DNA of 22,147 bases. Origin: Flavobacterium psychrophilum (lineage in GTDB: Bacteria; Bacteroidota; Bacteroidia; Flavobacteriales; Flavobacteriaceae). Position 1 is the stretch's first letter. The number at the start of each line of letters is the position of its first letter. The translations under genes and the position numbers were made by a program. Location of the stretch: positions 1-22,147 of the forward strand of contig QFQM01000071.1 in NCBI GenBank assembly GCA_003243255.1, written 5' to 3'. Below, in pieces: positions 14,816 to 22,147 of this stretch. The notes beneath the pieces are model-generated. The model ran no database searches. It was not told where the DNA came from and saw only the letters and a program-made list of their open reading frames with translations.

Positions 14816-15638
14816 TAAAAACCACATTGATGACATCCCTGAATTTGAGTCCCAACAGGGTAGTTGCTGATCCGACGGTTTGAGGATTACTGCGGTATAT
14901 GGCTATTTCCAGGAATCCGGCCTCATTAAATATCGCAAGCTTATCGCCTTCATAATCTTTTATCGAAAAATTTTCCCTGATAACAAAGTCGGAGTAGTTA
15001 GCACGTACAGATTTAATAGTCTTGGTACTGAATTTAATTTCAAACTCTCTTCCTTTAGCAGTGTCTTTAACGAGCTTTTGCGAAATATTGGTCACGCAGT
15101 TACCAAAATGGTCTACATAAGCAATATAACCCTTTATAGAACTTTGATCAGCAGATACAACAGGTTGTAGCTCGCTGATTTCTTTTATTTCGGTTATTTC
15201 ACGGCCAATAACACTCAGCTGGCCACCCTTGGCAATATGACATGCCACAGCAACAAAGGCATCCATTTCGGTTGAGCCTTCAGGCAGTCGGTCGTGAATG
15301 TTTATTTCAACGGTTTTTTGCGGAACGATCTTTTGCGTAAGCATGCTAAGGATGCCATTATCGGCACAAATGAAGTAATGGTCGTTCCATTGCATGGCAA
15401 GATGCCTGTTATCTTTAGTGAGTTCGGCATCTACACCAATTAGGTGTACGGTGCCTTTTGGAAAGCTATTATAGGCAGCGCCAACTATATAGCTCGCCTC
15501 GGAGACATTAAACAAATCGATATCGTGGGAAATGTCAATAATCTGAGCCTCCTGATAACCGGAAATAATTTTCCCTTTCAAAGCGCCCACAAAATGGTCC
15601 TTGAGGCCAAAATCGGTTGTAAGGGTAATTATTGACAT
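14811..15638 (-). CDS. SAM hydroxide adenosyltransferase (SAM_HAT, former DUF62)
   Basis: A 275-residue cytoplasmic enzyme of the family that includes fluorinase and chlorinase. The common bacterial and archaeal members hydrolyse S-adenosylmethionine to adenosine and methionine using hydroxide. The start IITLTTDFGLKDHFVGALKG, the strand HLIGVDAEL (D70), R78, and FICADNGILS (88-97) fit the family, which has an N-terminal SAM-binding domain and a C-terminal barrel (from about residue 165, IKGYIAYVDHFGNCVTNIS). Where many homologues read HGRD this one reads STEMD (122-126), so the usual active-site histidine may be missing or elsewhere. It heads the cluster with the ABM gene and gldFG. A perfect -7 box (15694-15701) lies upstream. 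Confidence 0.9.
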   Translation of the reverse strand: MSIITLTTDFGLKDHFVGALKGKIISGYQEAQIIDISHDIDLFNVSEASYIVGAAYNSFPKGTVHLIGVDAELTKDNRHLAMQWNDHYFICADNGILSMLTQKIVPQKTVEINIHDRLPEGSTEMDAFVAVACHIAKGGQLSVIGREITEIKEISELQPVVSADQSSIKGYIAYVDHFGNCVTNISQKLVKDTAKGREFEIKFSTKTIKSVRANYSDFVIRENFSIKDYEGDKLAIFNEAGFLEIAIYRSNPQTVGSATTLLGLKFRDVINVVFK

Positions 15639-15654
15639 AAAATTGTGTAAAACT

Positions 15655-15689
15655 TTTGCTGAAAACGATGTTTAATTTCACTAAATTTG
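15655..15689 (+). promoter_or_regulatory. phoH promoter
   Basis: TTTG (15655-15658) and an exact -7 box TAAATTTG (15682-15689), spacer 23 bp, slightly long. The start codon lies about 46 nt after the expected transcription start. The box lies only 4 bp from the oppositely facing -7 box of the SAM hydroxide adenosyltransferase gene. Confidence 0.5.
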
Positions 15690-15693
15690 ATTG

Positions 15694-15701
15694 CAAAGCT
15701 A
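15694..15701 (-). promoter_or_regulatory. -7 box of the SAM hydroxide adenosyltransferase gene
   Basis: The minus strand reads TAGCTTTG, an exact TAnnTTTG match, about 55 bp before the start codon. No -33 TTG lies at the usual distance. Confidence 0.45.
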
Positions 15702-15742
15702 ATAATTATAATGCTCATTTCTCTAATTAAAATCAACTGCTT

Positions 15743-16690
15743 TTGAACGAAAGAATAATTGAACTGACAGACATAGCCCCTAAAGATTTTTGGGGTGCTC
15801 AGGATTCACATCTTGAAACTATAAAAAAATATTATCCTAAGCTGAAAATCGTTGCACGCGGAACCACATTAAAAGCATTTGGTGAAAAAGAAATCCTTGA
15901 CGAGTTCGAAAAACGCTTTAACAGGCTAATGCTGCACTTTACACGCTATAACAACATTGATGACAATGTCATAGAAAGGGTAATTCAAAGTGACTCACAG
16001 GTTGAGCAAATGGATCCGAGCGATAAAATACTGGTACACGGGGTAGGTGGCAAGCTGATTAAAGCCCTTACACCAAACCAGCAATTACTTGTAGATACTA
16101 TGGCTAAAAATGACATGGTATTTGCAATAGGTCCTGCGGGTACAGGTAAAACGTATACAGGTGTTGCCCTTGCCGTAAAAGCATTAAAGGAAAAACAGGT
16201 TAAGCGTATCATATTAACCCGTCCGGCAGTAGAAGCAGGGGAGAACCTTGGTTTCCTTCCGGGGGATATGAAAGAAAAGCTTGACCCGTATATGCAGCCG
16301 TTATATGATGCATTACGTGATATGCTTCCGCCACAATCATTAGAGGATTATATACTGAAGGGAATTATCCAGATTGCGCCGCTTGCTTTCATGAGGGGAC
16401 GTACGCTTGATAACGCTTATGTAATTCTGGATGAGGCACAGAATACCACACACTCTCAGATGAAGATGTTCCTGACGCGTATGGGTAAAAATGCCAAGTT
16501 TATGATAACGGGTGACCCGGGTCAGATCGATTTACCACGTAGTACCACCAGCGGACTTAAAGAAGCATTGCTTATCCTTAAGGATGTAGATGGTATCGGT
16601 ATTATTTATCTTGATGATAAAGATGTGGTACGCCACCGCCTTGTAAAGAAAGTTATTGAAGCTTATAAGACGATTGAACATAGTAATTAG
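15743..16690 (+). CDS. phoH: PhoH-family ATPase
   Basis: A 315-residue PhoH-like P-loop protein of normal length. An N-terminal KH-like region (about 1-110) precedes the ATPase domain: Walker A GPAGTGKT (130-137), LTRPAVEAGENLGFLPGD (158-175), Walker B VILDEAQN (227-234) and the ITGDPGQIDLP sensor (255-265). Family members are linked to RNA metabolism, and many bacterial PhoH proteins are encoded beside the rRNA maturation nuclease YbeY, but no ybeY is seen here. The start is a TTG: no ATG or GTG is available in frame before conserved sequence, and flavobacterial homologues begin with the same NERIIELTDI-like stretch. A hairpin terminator follows. Confidence 0.95.
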   Translation: MNERIIELTDIAPKDFWGAQDSHLETIKKYYPKLKIVARGTTLKAFGEKEILDEFEKRFNRLMLHFTRYNNIDDNVIERVIQSDSQVEQMDPSDKILVHGVGGKLIKALTPNQQLLVDTMAKNDMVFAIGPAGTGKTYTGVALAVKALKEKQVKRIILTRPAVEAGENLGFLPGDMKEKLDPYMQPLYDALRDMLPPQSLEDYILKGIIQIAPLAFMRGRTLDNAYVILDEAQNTTHSQMKMFLTRMGKNAKFMITGDPGQIDLPRSTTSGLKEALLILKDVDGIGIIYLDDKDVVRHRLVKKVIEAYKTIEHSN

Positions 16691-16701
16691 AAATCATAAT
16701 C

Positions 16702-16735
16702 TAAAGCCTTTGAAATTCAAAGGCTTTATTATTTT
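16702..16735 (+). terminator. Rho-independent terminator after phoH
   Basis: Perfect 11-bp stem TAAAGCCTTTG (16702-16712) / CAAAGGCTTTA (16718-16728) with a 5-nt loop, followed by ttatttt. Confidence 0.85.
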
Positions 16736-16768
16736 AGAAATTATATAATTAATTGCTTATAACTTTCT

Positions 16769-16776
16769 TATTTTTG
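16769..16776 (+). promoter_or_regulatory. -7 box of the purC promoter
   Basis: TATTTTTG is an exact TAnnTTTG match and gives a leader of about 28 nt. The nearest upstream TTG (16753) is only 13 bp away, so the -33 is uncertain. No purine riboswitch or PUR-box-like structure is visible. Confidence 0.5.
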
Positions 16777-16810
16777 CATCTTCAAAAAACAATAACTTAT
16801 AACAGTTTCA

Positions 16811-17758
16811 ATGAATACCATCACAAGCACTGATTTCAATTTTCCGGGGCAAAAATCGGTTTACCGCGGTAAAGTAAGGGAAGTATACAATATTAACGAT
16901 GAGCTATTGGTAATGGTAGCTACTGACAGGCTTTCGGCTTTTGACGTAGTTATGCCAAAAGGTATTCCTTACAAAGGACAGATACTGAACCAGATCGCTA
17001 CTAAATTTATGCGCCTTACCGAAGATGTAGTGCCTAACTGGCTTATTGATACTCCGGATCCAAATGTTGCCGTTGGTCATTTGTGTGAGCCTTTCAAGGT
17101 AGAGATGGTTATTCGTGGTTACCTTTCAGGACACGCTGCACGTGAGTATAAAGCAGGAAAAAGAGTATTGTGTGGTGTGGAGCTTGTTGAAGGACTGAAA
17201 GAGAACGACAAATTCCCTTCTCCAATAATCACGCCTACAACTAAGGCTGATAACGGTGAGCATGATATGGATATCTCTCGCGAAGACATTCTTGCTAACG
17301 GTATTGTTTCTGAAGAAGATTATCTGGTACTTGAAAAATATACTCGTGCTTTATTCCAGAGAGGTACTGAGATCGCTGCGTCAAGAGGGCTTATCCTTGT
17401 TGATACTAAATATGAATTCGGTAAAACTAAAGACGGTAAGATCGTTCTTATTGACGAGATCCATACACCGGATTCTTCCCGTTATTTCTATGCTGAAGGT
17501 TACCAACAACGCCAAAACAACAATGAAGAGCAGAAACAGCTTTCTAAAGAGTTTGTTCGCCAATGGCTTATTGCTAATGGTTTTCAGGGTAAAGACGGAC
17601 AACAGATTCCTGAAATGACCGATGAGTACATCGAAACAGTATCGGAAAGGTATATTGAACTATATGAAAATATAATAGGAGAGAAGTTCGCTAAAGCTGA
17701 TATTTCGAATATCAACGAAAGAATTGAAAAAAATGTTTTAGCTTTTTTGAATAAATAA
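16811..17758 (+). CDS. purC: Phosphoribosylaminoimidazole-succinocarboxamide synthase
   Basis: A 315-residue SAICAR synthetase. It joins CAIR and aspartate with ATP to make SAICAR in de novo purine synthesis. The sequence has the conserved nucleotide-binding opening [11 protein letters not shown], then [14 protein letters not shown], the [13 protein letters not shown] region, [23 protein letters not shown] (a metal and substrate site signature) and the C-terminal helices. The length corresponds to the longer form found in Bacteroidetes and yeast, about 75 residues more than the 237-residue Escherichia coli enzyme. It is a single-gene unit here, not part of a pur operon, between the phoH terminator and its own. 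Confidence 0.97.
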   Translation: MNTITSTDFNFPGQKSVYRGKVREVYNINDELLVMVATDRLSAFDVVMPKGIPYKGQILNQIATKFMRLTEDVVPNWLIDTPDPNVAVGHLCEPFKVEMVIRGYLSGHAAREYKAGKRVLCGVELVEGLKENDKFPSPIITPTTKADNGEHDMDISREDILANGIVSEEDYLVLEKYTRALFQRGTEIAASRGLILVDTKYEFGKTKDGKIVLIDEIHTPDSSRYFYAEGYQQRQNNNEEQKQLSKEFVRQWLIANGFQGKDGQQIPEMTDEYIETVSERYIELYENIIGEKFAKADISNINERIEKNVLAFLNK

Positions 17759-17778
17759 TTTCTCATTAAAATAGTTGT

Positions 17779-17807
17779 AACCGCCTTATTTTTAAGGCGG
17801 TTTTTTT
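17779..17807 (+). terminator. Strong rho-independent terminator after purC
   Basis: Perfect 10-bp stem AACCGCCTTA (17779-17788) / TAAGGCGGTT (17793-17802), TTTT loop, followed by a T-tract. Confidence 0.93.
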
Positions 17808-17869
17808 ATTTATATATGTAAGCATAGTAAGTTTATAATTGTTAAAATTGTGTTAATTTCAAAATATGC

Positions 17870-17897
17870 TGTAACGTTTTTAAAGTGTTCCCGTCTA
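17870..17897 (+). promoter_or_regulatory. Probable ECF-sigma promoter upstream of the ankyrin gene
   Basis: TGTAAC (17870-17875) and CGTCTA (17892-17897) are separated by 16 bp. This matches the classic ECF-sigma pattern (AAC-type -35, CGTCTA -10), not the housekeeping TAnnTTTG box. The leader would be about 64 nt. No gene for the cognate sigma factor is in the window. Confidence 0.65.
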
Positions 17898-17967
17898 TTA
17901 TTTTAAACGGTCTCATCAACCGAATAATTAAAAAAAAACAATCATCATAATCAAAATTCAATCAATC

Positions 17968-18348
17968 ATGAAAAAAACGATCATTTATTCAGGCCTGGCT
18001 ATTGTATTAGCATTTACTAATGTATCAATGGCAAACAATGCAGAAAGTACTTCAATGTTTGTAAAGGAGTACAGAGTGACCACACCGCTTGGTGTAGCGA
18101 TTTCTAAAGGTGATGTTGCAACCGTAAAAAAAATGTTAGAGTATGGGGCATCTGTGCATGAAAAATGCAACGGTATGACACCACTTATGATTGCAGCACG
18201 TTACAATCAGTCAGAGATCATTACACTATTGCTGGAAAAAGGCGCTAATGTAAAAGAAAAAGACGAAAAAGGACTTACAGCCCTTAAGCATGCTGAAGCT
18301 TCTAATGCTAAAGAAGCAGTAGCTTTGCTAAAGCAGGCAAATGCCTAA
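17968..18348 (+). CDS. Small periplasmic ankyrin-repeat protein
   Basis: A 126-residue protein with a signal peptide (MKKTIIYSGLAIVLAFTNVSMA, cleavage likely after A22) and about three ankyrin repeats: TTPLGVAISKGDVATVKKML (38-57), GMTPLMIAARYNQSEIITLL (69-88) and GLTALKHAEASNAKEAVALL (102-121). It should act by protein-protein contact in the periplasm. The upstream ECF-type promoter suggests induction by envelope or oxidative stress; small exported ankyrin proteins accompany catalases in some other bacteria, though no such gene is near here. It is monocistronic, with a terminator at 18369. The domain call is firm, the role is inferred. Confidence 0.9.
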   Translation: MKKTIIYSGLAIVLAFTNVSMANNAESTSMFVKEYRVTTPLGVAISKGDVATVKKMLEYGASVHEKCNGMTPLMIAARYNQSEIITLLLEKGANVKEKDEKGLTALKHAEASNAKEAVALLKQANA

Positions 18349-18368
18349 TTTGTTTTGAACTTAAAAAG

Positions 18369-18400
18369 AAAAGCATCCGCCGGGGCGAATGCTTTTTTTT
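18369..18400. terminator. Bidirectional terminator between ankyrin gene and M42 peptidase gene
   Basis: Stem AAAAGCAT (18369-18376) / ATGCTTTT (18389-18396), extended after one C/A mismatch by CGC/GCG with a CGGG loop. T residues follow on the plus strand, and on the minus strand CTTTTCTTTTTAAG follows the stem. It overlaps the stop of the convergent peptidase gene. Confidence 0.85.
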
Positions 18401-19490
18401 ATGCTTTGAAGTAAGAGAAGGTCTCTTCGTTTTCAATGTTGAGGAGTGTTTCGTAAATAAGTTTTATTACGTTTTCCACATCGTCTCTGTGAACCATTTC
18501 AACAGTGGTATGCATGTAACGTAGCGGTAGTGAAATAAGTGCTGAAGCTACACCACCATTACTGTAAGCAAATGCATCGGTATCGGTACCTGTAACACGT
18601 GATGATGCCAATCTCTGGAATGGTATTTCCTTTTTGTTGGCAGTATCGATTATAAGTTCCCTTAGGTTATTTTGTACTGCAGGGGCATATGTAATAACAG
18701 GGCCTTTACCTATTTGGGTTTCGCCTTCAATGCGTTTGTCGATCATCGGAGTTGTACTGTCGTGGCAAACATCGGTAACGATGGCAACGTTAGGGCGGAT
18801 GGTTTTAGTGATCATCTCAGCACCGCGAAGTCCTACTTCCTCCTGTACGGAGTTGGTAATGTAAAGCCCGAACGGAAGTTTCTTTTTGTTCTCATGAAGA
18901 AGGCGTGCTACTTCGGCAATCATGAATCCGCCAATTCGGTTGTCTATAGCACGGCAAACGAATTTGTTTCCGTTAAGGATCATAAAGTCGTCTGGGTAGG
19001 TAATAACGCAGCCAACGTGTACGCCAAGAGCTTCAACCTCTTCTTTGGTAGAGCAGCCAAGGTCAATAAAGATTGTCTCAAGTTTGGCAGATTCTTCTTT
19101 ACCTCTTTGGCGGGTATGAATAGCCGGCCATCCGAAAACGCCTTTTACTATACCTTTTTTGGTATGGATATTGACTCTCTTAGAAGGAGCGATCATATGG
19201 TCTGAACCTCCATTGCGGATAACATAAATAAGACCGTTTTCCGTTATGTAATTAACATACCATGATATCTCATCACTGTGGCCTTCTATAACCACTTTGT
19301 AAGGGGCATCAGGATTGATAACACCTACGGCTGTTCCGTAAGTATCGGTAATAAATGTATCCACATAAGGCTTTAGATAATCCATCCATATCTTTTGCCC
19401 TTCAGATTCATAACCTGTTGGAGAAGCGTTGTTTAGATATTGTTCCAGAAAGGATAATGAGGTGTCGTTTAATAGAGATTTAGAGGACAT
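18399..19490 (-). CDS. M42-family metallo-aminopeptidase
   Basis: A 363-residue cytoplasmic peptidase of the M42 family (glutamyl aminopeptidase / FrvX / tetrahedral TET type), which trims short peptides as dodecamers. The metal ligands and catalytic residues are all visible: H71 and D73 in EGHSDEISW, the bridging D183 in AIDNRIGG, the catalytic E217 and ligand E218 in VQEEVGLRGAE, D240 in TDVCHD, and H327 in RYMHTTVE. An apical dimerisation domain is inserted at about 80-170, as usual. Length is normal. It diverges from the DUF4294 gene with a 79-bp gap; its own promoter is unclear (a TATATTTT-like box lies upstream on the minus strand). Confidence 0.95.
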   Translation of the reverse strand: MSSKSLLNDTSLSFLEQYLNNASPTGYESEGQKIWMDYLKPYVDTFITDTYGTAVGVINPDAPYKVVIEGHSDEISWYVNYITENGLIYVIRNGGSDHMIAPSKRVNIHTKKGIVKGVFGWPAIHTRQRGKEESAKLETIFIDLGCSTKEEVEALGVHVGCVITYPDDFMILNGNKFVCRAIDNRIGGFMIAEVARLLHENKKKLPFGLYITNSVQEEVGLRGAEMITKTIRPNVAIVTDVCHDSTTPMIDKRIEGETQIGKGPVITYAPAVQNNLRELIIDTANKKEIPFQRLASSRVTGTDTDAFAYSNGGVASALISLPLRYMHTTVEMVHRDDVENVIKLIYETLLNIENEETFSYFKA

Positions 19491-19544
19491 AAATAAATTT
19501 TTGGCTAAAATATAAATTAGATTACAGAGTTCAGTATAATTGTA

Positions 19545-19552
19545 TACTTTTG
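19545..19552 (+). promoter_or_regulatory. -7 box for the DUF4294 gene
   Basis: TACTTTTG is an exact TAnnTTTG match, 17 bp before the start codon. No clear -33 is seen. Confidence 0.4.
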
Positions 19553-19569
19553 ATATAAATTTTTAATAA

Positions 19570-20232
19570 ATGAAAGCACAGATTTGCTTCCTGTTCCTGT
19601 TATTGTCGAGCCTGAAACTAAGTGCCCAGATAGCTGAGAAGGATACTATAAATGATCCCGAACTGGATTCGATTGCGTTTAATATGCAGATGCCTGAATT
19701 GGTAATTTCTAATGTTAAGGACAGCATTTCTGTAGATGAAATAAAAAGACTCGCGCTTTTAAAACGAAGGACGCTTAAGGTTTACCCATATGCTAAAACT
19801 GCCGCCGATAAGCTTACTATGCTTAACAATAATCTTGCTAAGCTAAAAACAGAAAAAGAAAAGAAGAAGTACGCTAAAATTGTTGAAAATTATCTCGAAA
19901 ATGAATTTGAGGACAGGCTTAAAAAACTAACCCGTTCTGAAGGTCAGATACTGGTCAAGCTTATTTACAGGCAAACAGGTATAAGCACTTTTAATCTTAT
20001 AAAAGAGCATAAAAGCGGATGGAAGGCATTTTGGTCTAACCGTGTTGCACATTTATTTAATATTGACTTAAAGAAAGAATATAATCCATCTGCGGTTGCA
20101 GAAGATTATCACATGGAAGGGTTTTTGTTGCAGGCTTTTAAAGACCACAGGCTACAGCCCCAGAGTCCGGCATTTTCTATTGATTATGCCGCTATTACAA
20201 AAAACTGGAGAGAAAAGAATAAAGATAAATAA
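19570..20232 (+). CDS. DUF4294-family exported protein
   Basis: A 220-residue protein with an N-terminal signal peptide (about 1-20, ending KLSAQ) and a conserved, charged helical domain (about 60-200) containing RRTLKVYPYAKTAADKL, a lysine/glutamate-rich coiled-coil-like stretch (about 89-120) and LVKLIYRQTGISTFNLIKEHKSGWKAFWSN. I recognise this as the DUF4294 family, which is confined to Bacteroidetes and has no known function. It is divergent from the M42 peptidase gene, a pairing I believe is common in flavobacteria, though this needs a genome comparison. It should be periplasmic or lipid-free at the cell envelope. Confidence 0.85.
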   Translation: MKAQICFLFLLLSSLKLSAQIAEKDTINDPELDSIAFNMQMPELVISNVKDSISVDEIKRLALLKRRTLKVYPYAKTAADKLTMLNNNLAKLKTEKEKKKYAKIVENYLENEFEDRLKKLTRSEGQILVKLIYRQTGISTFNLIKEHKSGWKAFWSNRVAHLFNIDLKKEYNPSAVAEDYHMEGFLLQAFKDHRLQPQSPAFSIDYAAITKNWREKNKDK

Positions 20233-20241
20233 CAAAAACAG

Positions 20242-20265
20242 AACCGGATTTTATCTGGTTTTTTT
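20242..20265 (+). terminator. Rho-independent terminator after the DUF4294 gene
   Basis: Stem AACCGGAT (20242-20249) / ATCTGGTT (20253-20260) with one G-T wobble and a 3-nt loop, then a run of T residues. Confidence 0.8.
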
Positions 20266-20364
20266 GTAAATTTTTATTAGAGATGTTAAAATTTTCAGAT
20301 TTCTGAAGTAGGGGATTTAATATGTTATTTGTTCTAATAGCGTTGAACCACTAAAACCTATCTA

Positions 20365-22147
20365 ATGAAACAGAAACTACTTTTCTTAGCATTTACTTTA
20401 TTCTTATCGGTAAAAATATTTGCTCAGGCAGAAGCTTACCCTGCGCCGGATATCAATCAGTGTGGCAGTGAAGTATTTGATCTTACGGTGCAGACACCAA
20501 TTATTTTAGGTAATCAGGATCCCATAAATTTTACTGTTACTTATTACACTACACAGGCAGATGTGGCTGCCGGAGTAAATCCAATAGCAAATCCTACCGC
20601 TTTCGTCTCACCGCAGCAGCAATTGATTTTTGCAAAGGTTGAGAGCTCTCTGGATAACTCTTCAGATATTTCGGTTTTCCATATCAGCTGGGTGTCAGGT
20701 GTATTTGTCCCTGACTTACAGGATGTACAGGCATGTGATGCTTATGAACTGATTCCACTTACGACCGGAAATTATTATACAGGCCCTGGCGGAACAGGAA
20801 ATATCATTACTGCTGATGTGATTATCACACAAACCCAGACTATTTATATTTATGCCGAAAATGATTTTGGGTGTTCAGATGAGTCAAGTTTTGTTGTAAC
20901 AATTAACACATTGCCAACTTTTAATGAACCTGAACCAATATACGGTTGTTTAACAAATAATGATGGTTTGGCTTATTTTGATCTTACTCAGGCAATCACC
21001 CAGGTTACCGGTGGTTCCACAGGGTATACATGTACATTTCATACAACTCAAATTGCTGCTCAATTAGGTGTAAATCCAATAACTAATTCTCAGAATTATC
21101 ACAGCCCTATTGGTATTGTTTATATATCAGTTATTCAAACAGGTACGGTTTCTAATTGCCGTTTTGTGGCACCAATTGAATTAATAGCAACTGAGTGTAA
21201 TGGAAATACAATTTCCGGTTTTGCATCACTGAATTTTGATAATGACTGTGATACTTTTGAAGCTGCTGCTTCAGGTATACCTGTTTATCTAACTCATAAT
21301 AACGATGTGTATATCACTTACACTAATTCAGATGGTTACTATCATTTTAATAATGTGCCTGATGGCGATAATTCGGTTTATATTTTAGCTGATACCAATA
21401 CTACGGTTTCGCCTTTAAATTATGCTATTGTTATGCCGGGTGAAGCTGTTGAGAAAAACTTCTGTATTACTCCTGAATTTGAAGCCGTGAGCGATGTTGC
21501 AGTTACGCTTTTCCCAATTACTACAGCACGTCCTGGTTTCCCTGCATCTTACGTTCTTGTGTATCAGAATTTAGGAACTATTACCCAAAATGGCAGTATA
21601 ACAGTTCAGTTTGATACCAATCACCTTAACTTTACAAATGCCTCACCTGCAATGACACAATCAGGCAATACGCTTACACTTGATTACGTAAATCTTTATC
21701 CGTTCCAGTCTAAAACCGTTTTGCTGTACTTTACTGTAAATGTGCCTCAAATTACACCTATTGGAACTTCTTTAAGCTTTACAGCTAGTATTACACCTCT
21801 TACGGGAGATGTAAATCAGGGTAACAATACCTCTGTAATAAACCAGATTGTTGTAGGCTCTTATGACCCTAATGATATTGCTGTTCGTGAAGGAGAGTTT
21901 ATTACCGAAACACAGGCAGATGATTATCTTAATTATACTGTACGTTTCCAGAATACAGGAACAGCTAATGCCGAAAATGTAAGGGTAGTGGTAGGTCTTG
22001 ATGAAAACCTTGACTGGTCTACTTTCCAGGCATTGTCTGCGAGTGACGAATTTACTGTAAAACGCTCAGGAGCTGAAGTTGAGTTTATGTTTACGGGAAT
22101 CGATCTTGCTTTTGAAAATGAAGAAGCAGGAACCGGAATAGTGCCGG
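20365..22147 (+). CDS. Large modular secreted protein with DUF7619-like domain, 3' end cut by the window
   Basis: Open from ATG 20365 to the window edge: 594 codons, no stop. Residues 1-21 are a signal peptide (MKQKLLFLAFTLFLSVKIFAQ). Modules typical of flavobacterial surface proteins follow: FDLT...TVTYYTTQADVAAGVNPIANP (about 38-95); CDAYELIPLTTGNYYTGPGGTGN with CSDESSFVVTI (about 124-190); a second copy of the first module (FDLTQAI...TTQIAAQLGVNPITNS, about 207-280); a SdrD-B/Cna-B-like module, SGFASLNFDNDCDTFEAAAS then SDGYYHFNNVPDG (about 287-345); and a DUF11-like stretch leading to YDPNDIAVREGEFI ... LNYTVRFQNTGTANAENV, which resembles the DUF7619 domain (about 500 on). Such proteins normally end in a T9SS sorting domain, which would lie beyond the edge. 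Export by T9SS and an adhesive or structural role are inferred. Confidence 0.85.
   Translation, partial: MKQKLLFLAFTLFLSVKIFAQAEAYPAPDINQCGSEVFDLTVQTPIILGNQDPINFTVTYYTTQADVAAGVNPIANPTAFVSPQQQLIFAKVESSLDNSSDISVFHISWVSGVFVPDLQDVQACDAYELIPLTTGNYYTGPGGTGNIITADVIITQTQTIYIYAENDFGCSDESSFVVTINTLPTFNEPEPIYGCLTNNDGLAYFDLTQAITQVTGGSTGYTCTFHTTQIAAQLGVNPITNSQNYHSPIGIVYISVIQTGTVSNCRFVAPIELIATECNGNTISGFASLNFDNDCDTFEAAASGIPVYLTHNNDVYITYTNSDGYYHFNNVPDGDNSVYILADTNTTVSPLNYAIVMPGEAVEKNFCITPEFEAVSDVAVTLFPITTARPGFPASYVLVYQNLGTITQNGSITVQFDTNHLNFTNASPAMTQSGNTLTLDYVNLYPFQSKTVLLYFTVNVPQITPIGTSLSFTASITPLTGDVNQGNNTSVINQIVVGSYDPNDIAVREGEFITETQADDYLNYTVRFQNTGTANAENVRVVVGLDENLDWSTFQALSASDEFTVKRSGAEVEFMFTGIDLAFENEEAGTGIVP

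Noticed and set aside
10759..15638. A single operon from the SAM enzyme gene through dnaN
   Set aside because: dnaN has its own well-matched promoter and a 94-bp gap, so I treat it as a separate unit, although read-through is possible.
16737..16810. Purine riboswitch upstream of purC
   Set aside because: The leader is about 28 nt and shows no paired structure of the needed size.
18672..19205. 177-codon open frame on the plus strand inside the M42 peptidase gene
   Set aside because: It lies fully antisense to a gene with all catalytic residues conserved, and the translation has no known features. It is a shadow frame.

Overview
The window looks like chromosomal DNA of a member of the Flavobacteriaceae, most likely Flavobacterium or a close relative. 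This rests on AT-rich DNA, the gliding-motility genes gldF and gldG, Bacteroidetes-type -7 promoter boxes (TAnnTTTG) before many genes, weak or absent Shine-Dalgarno sequences, a DUF4294 protein, and a modular secreted protein of the type IX secretion (T9SS) kind. I see no rRNA, tRNA or CRISPR array.

Positions 1 to about 2535 appear to be one end of an integrative element. It carries a small excisionase-like helix-turn-helix (HTH) gene (plus strand) and, on the minus strand, a translationally coupled pair: a zinc-finger/HTH protein followed by a tyrosine recombinase. This module abuts the 3' end of mnmE. The last codons of mnmE (FCIGK-stop) are a known insertion target of SGI1-type islands in Proteobacteria. 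The 231-bp gap between the HTH gene and mnmE is dense in structure: four TGTGCC-like hexamers at an exact 10-bp period, a 16-bp inverted repeat, and copies of a TTTTGyGCCT motif. The rest of the element, including any cargo, lies left of position 1.

From 2533 rightward the DNA reads as core chromosome. In order: mnmE (minus); a lipoprotein with a beta-rich repeat body; a tandem universal stress protein; a membrane-anchored MutS-like ATPase followed after 14 bp by an unknown secreted protein with YD-like repeats; an alpha/beta hydrolase; then convergent dnaN. A minus-strand cluster follows: SAM hydroxide adenosyltransferase, an ABM-domain monooxygenase, gldF and gldG, the last two overlapping as TAATG. 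Divergent from it is phoH (TTG start), then purC, then a periplasmic ankyrin-repeat protein behind a likely ECF-sigma promoter.

The right end holds an M42 aminopeptidase (minus), divergent from a DUF4294 gene, and the first 594 codons of a large modular secreted protein that runs off the edge. Most transcription units end in clear hairpin/T-tract terminators, several serving convergent genes from both sides.

No complete new defence or conflict system is visible. The items most worth following are the integrase module with its phased repeats at mnmE, the membrane-tethered MutS-like protein, the ECF-promoted ankyrin gene, and the universal stress protein whose second domain has all three nucleotide-loop glycines replaced by basic residues.
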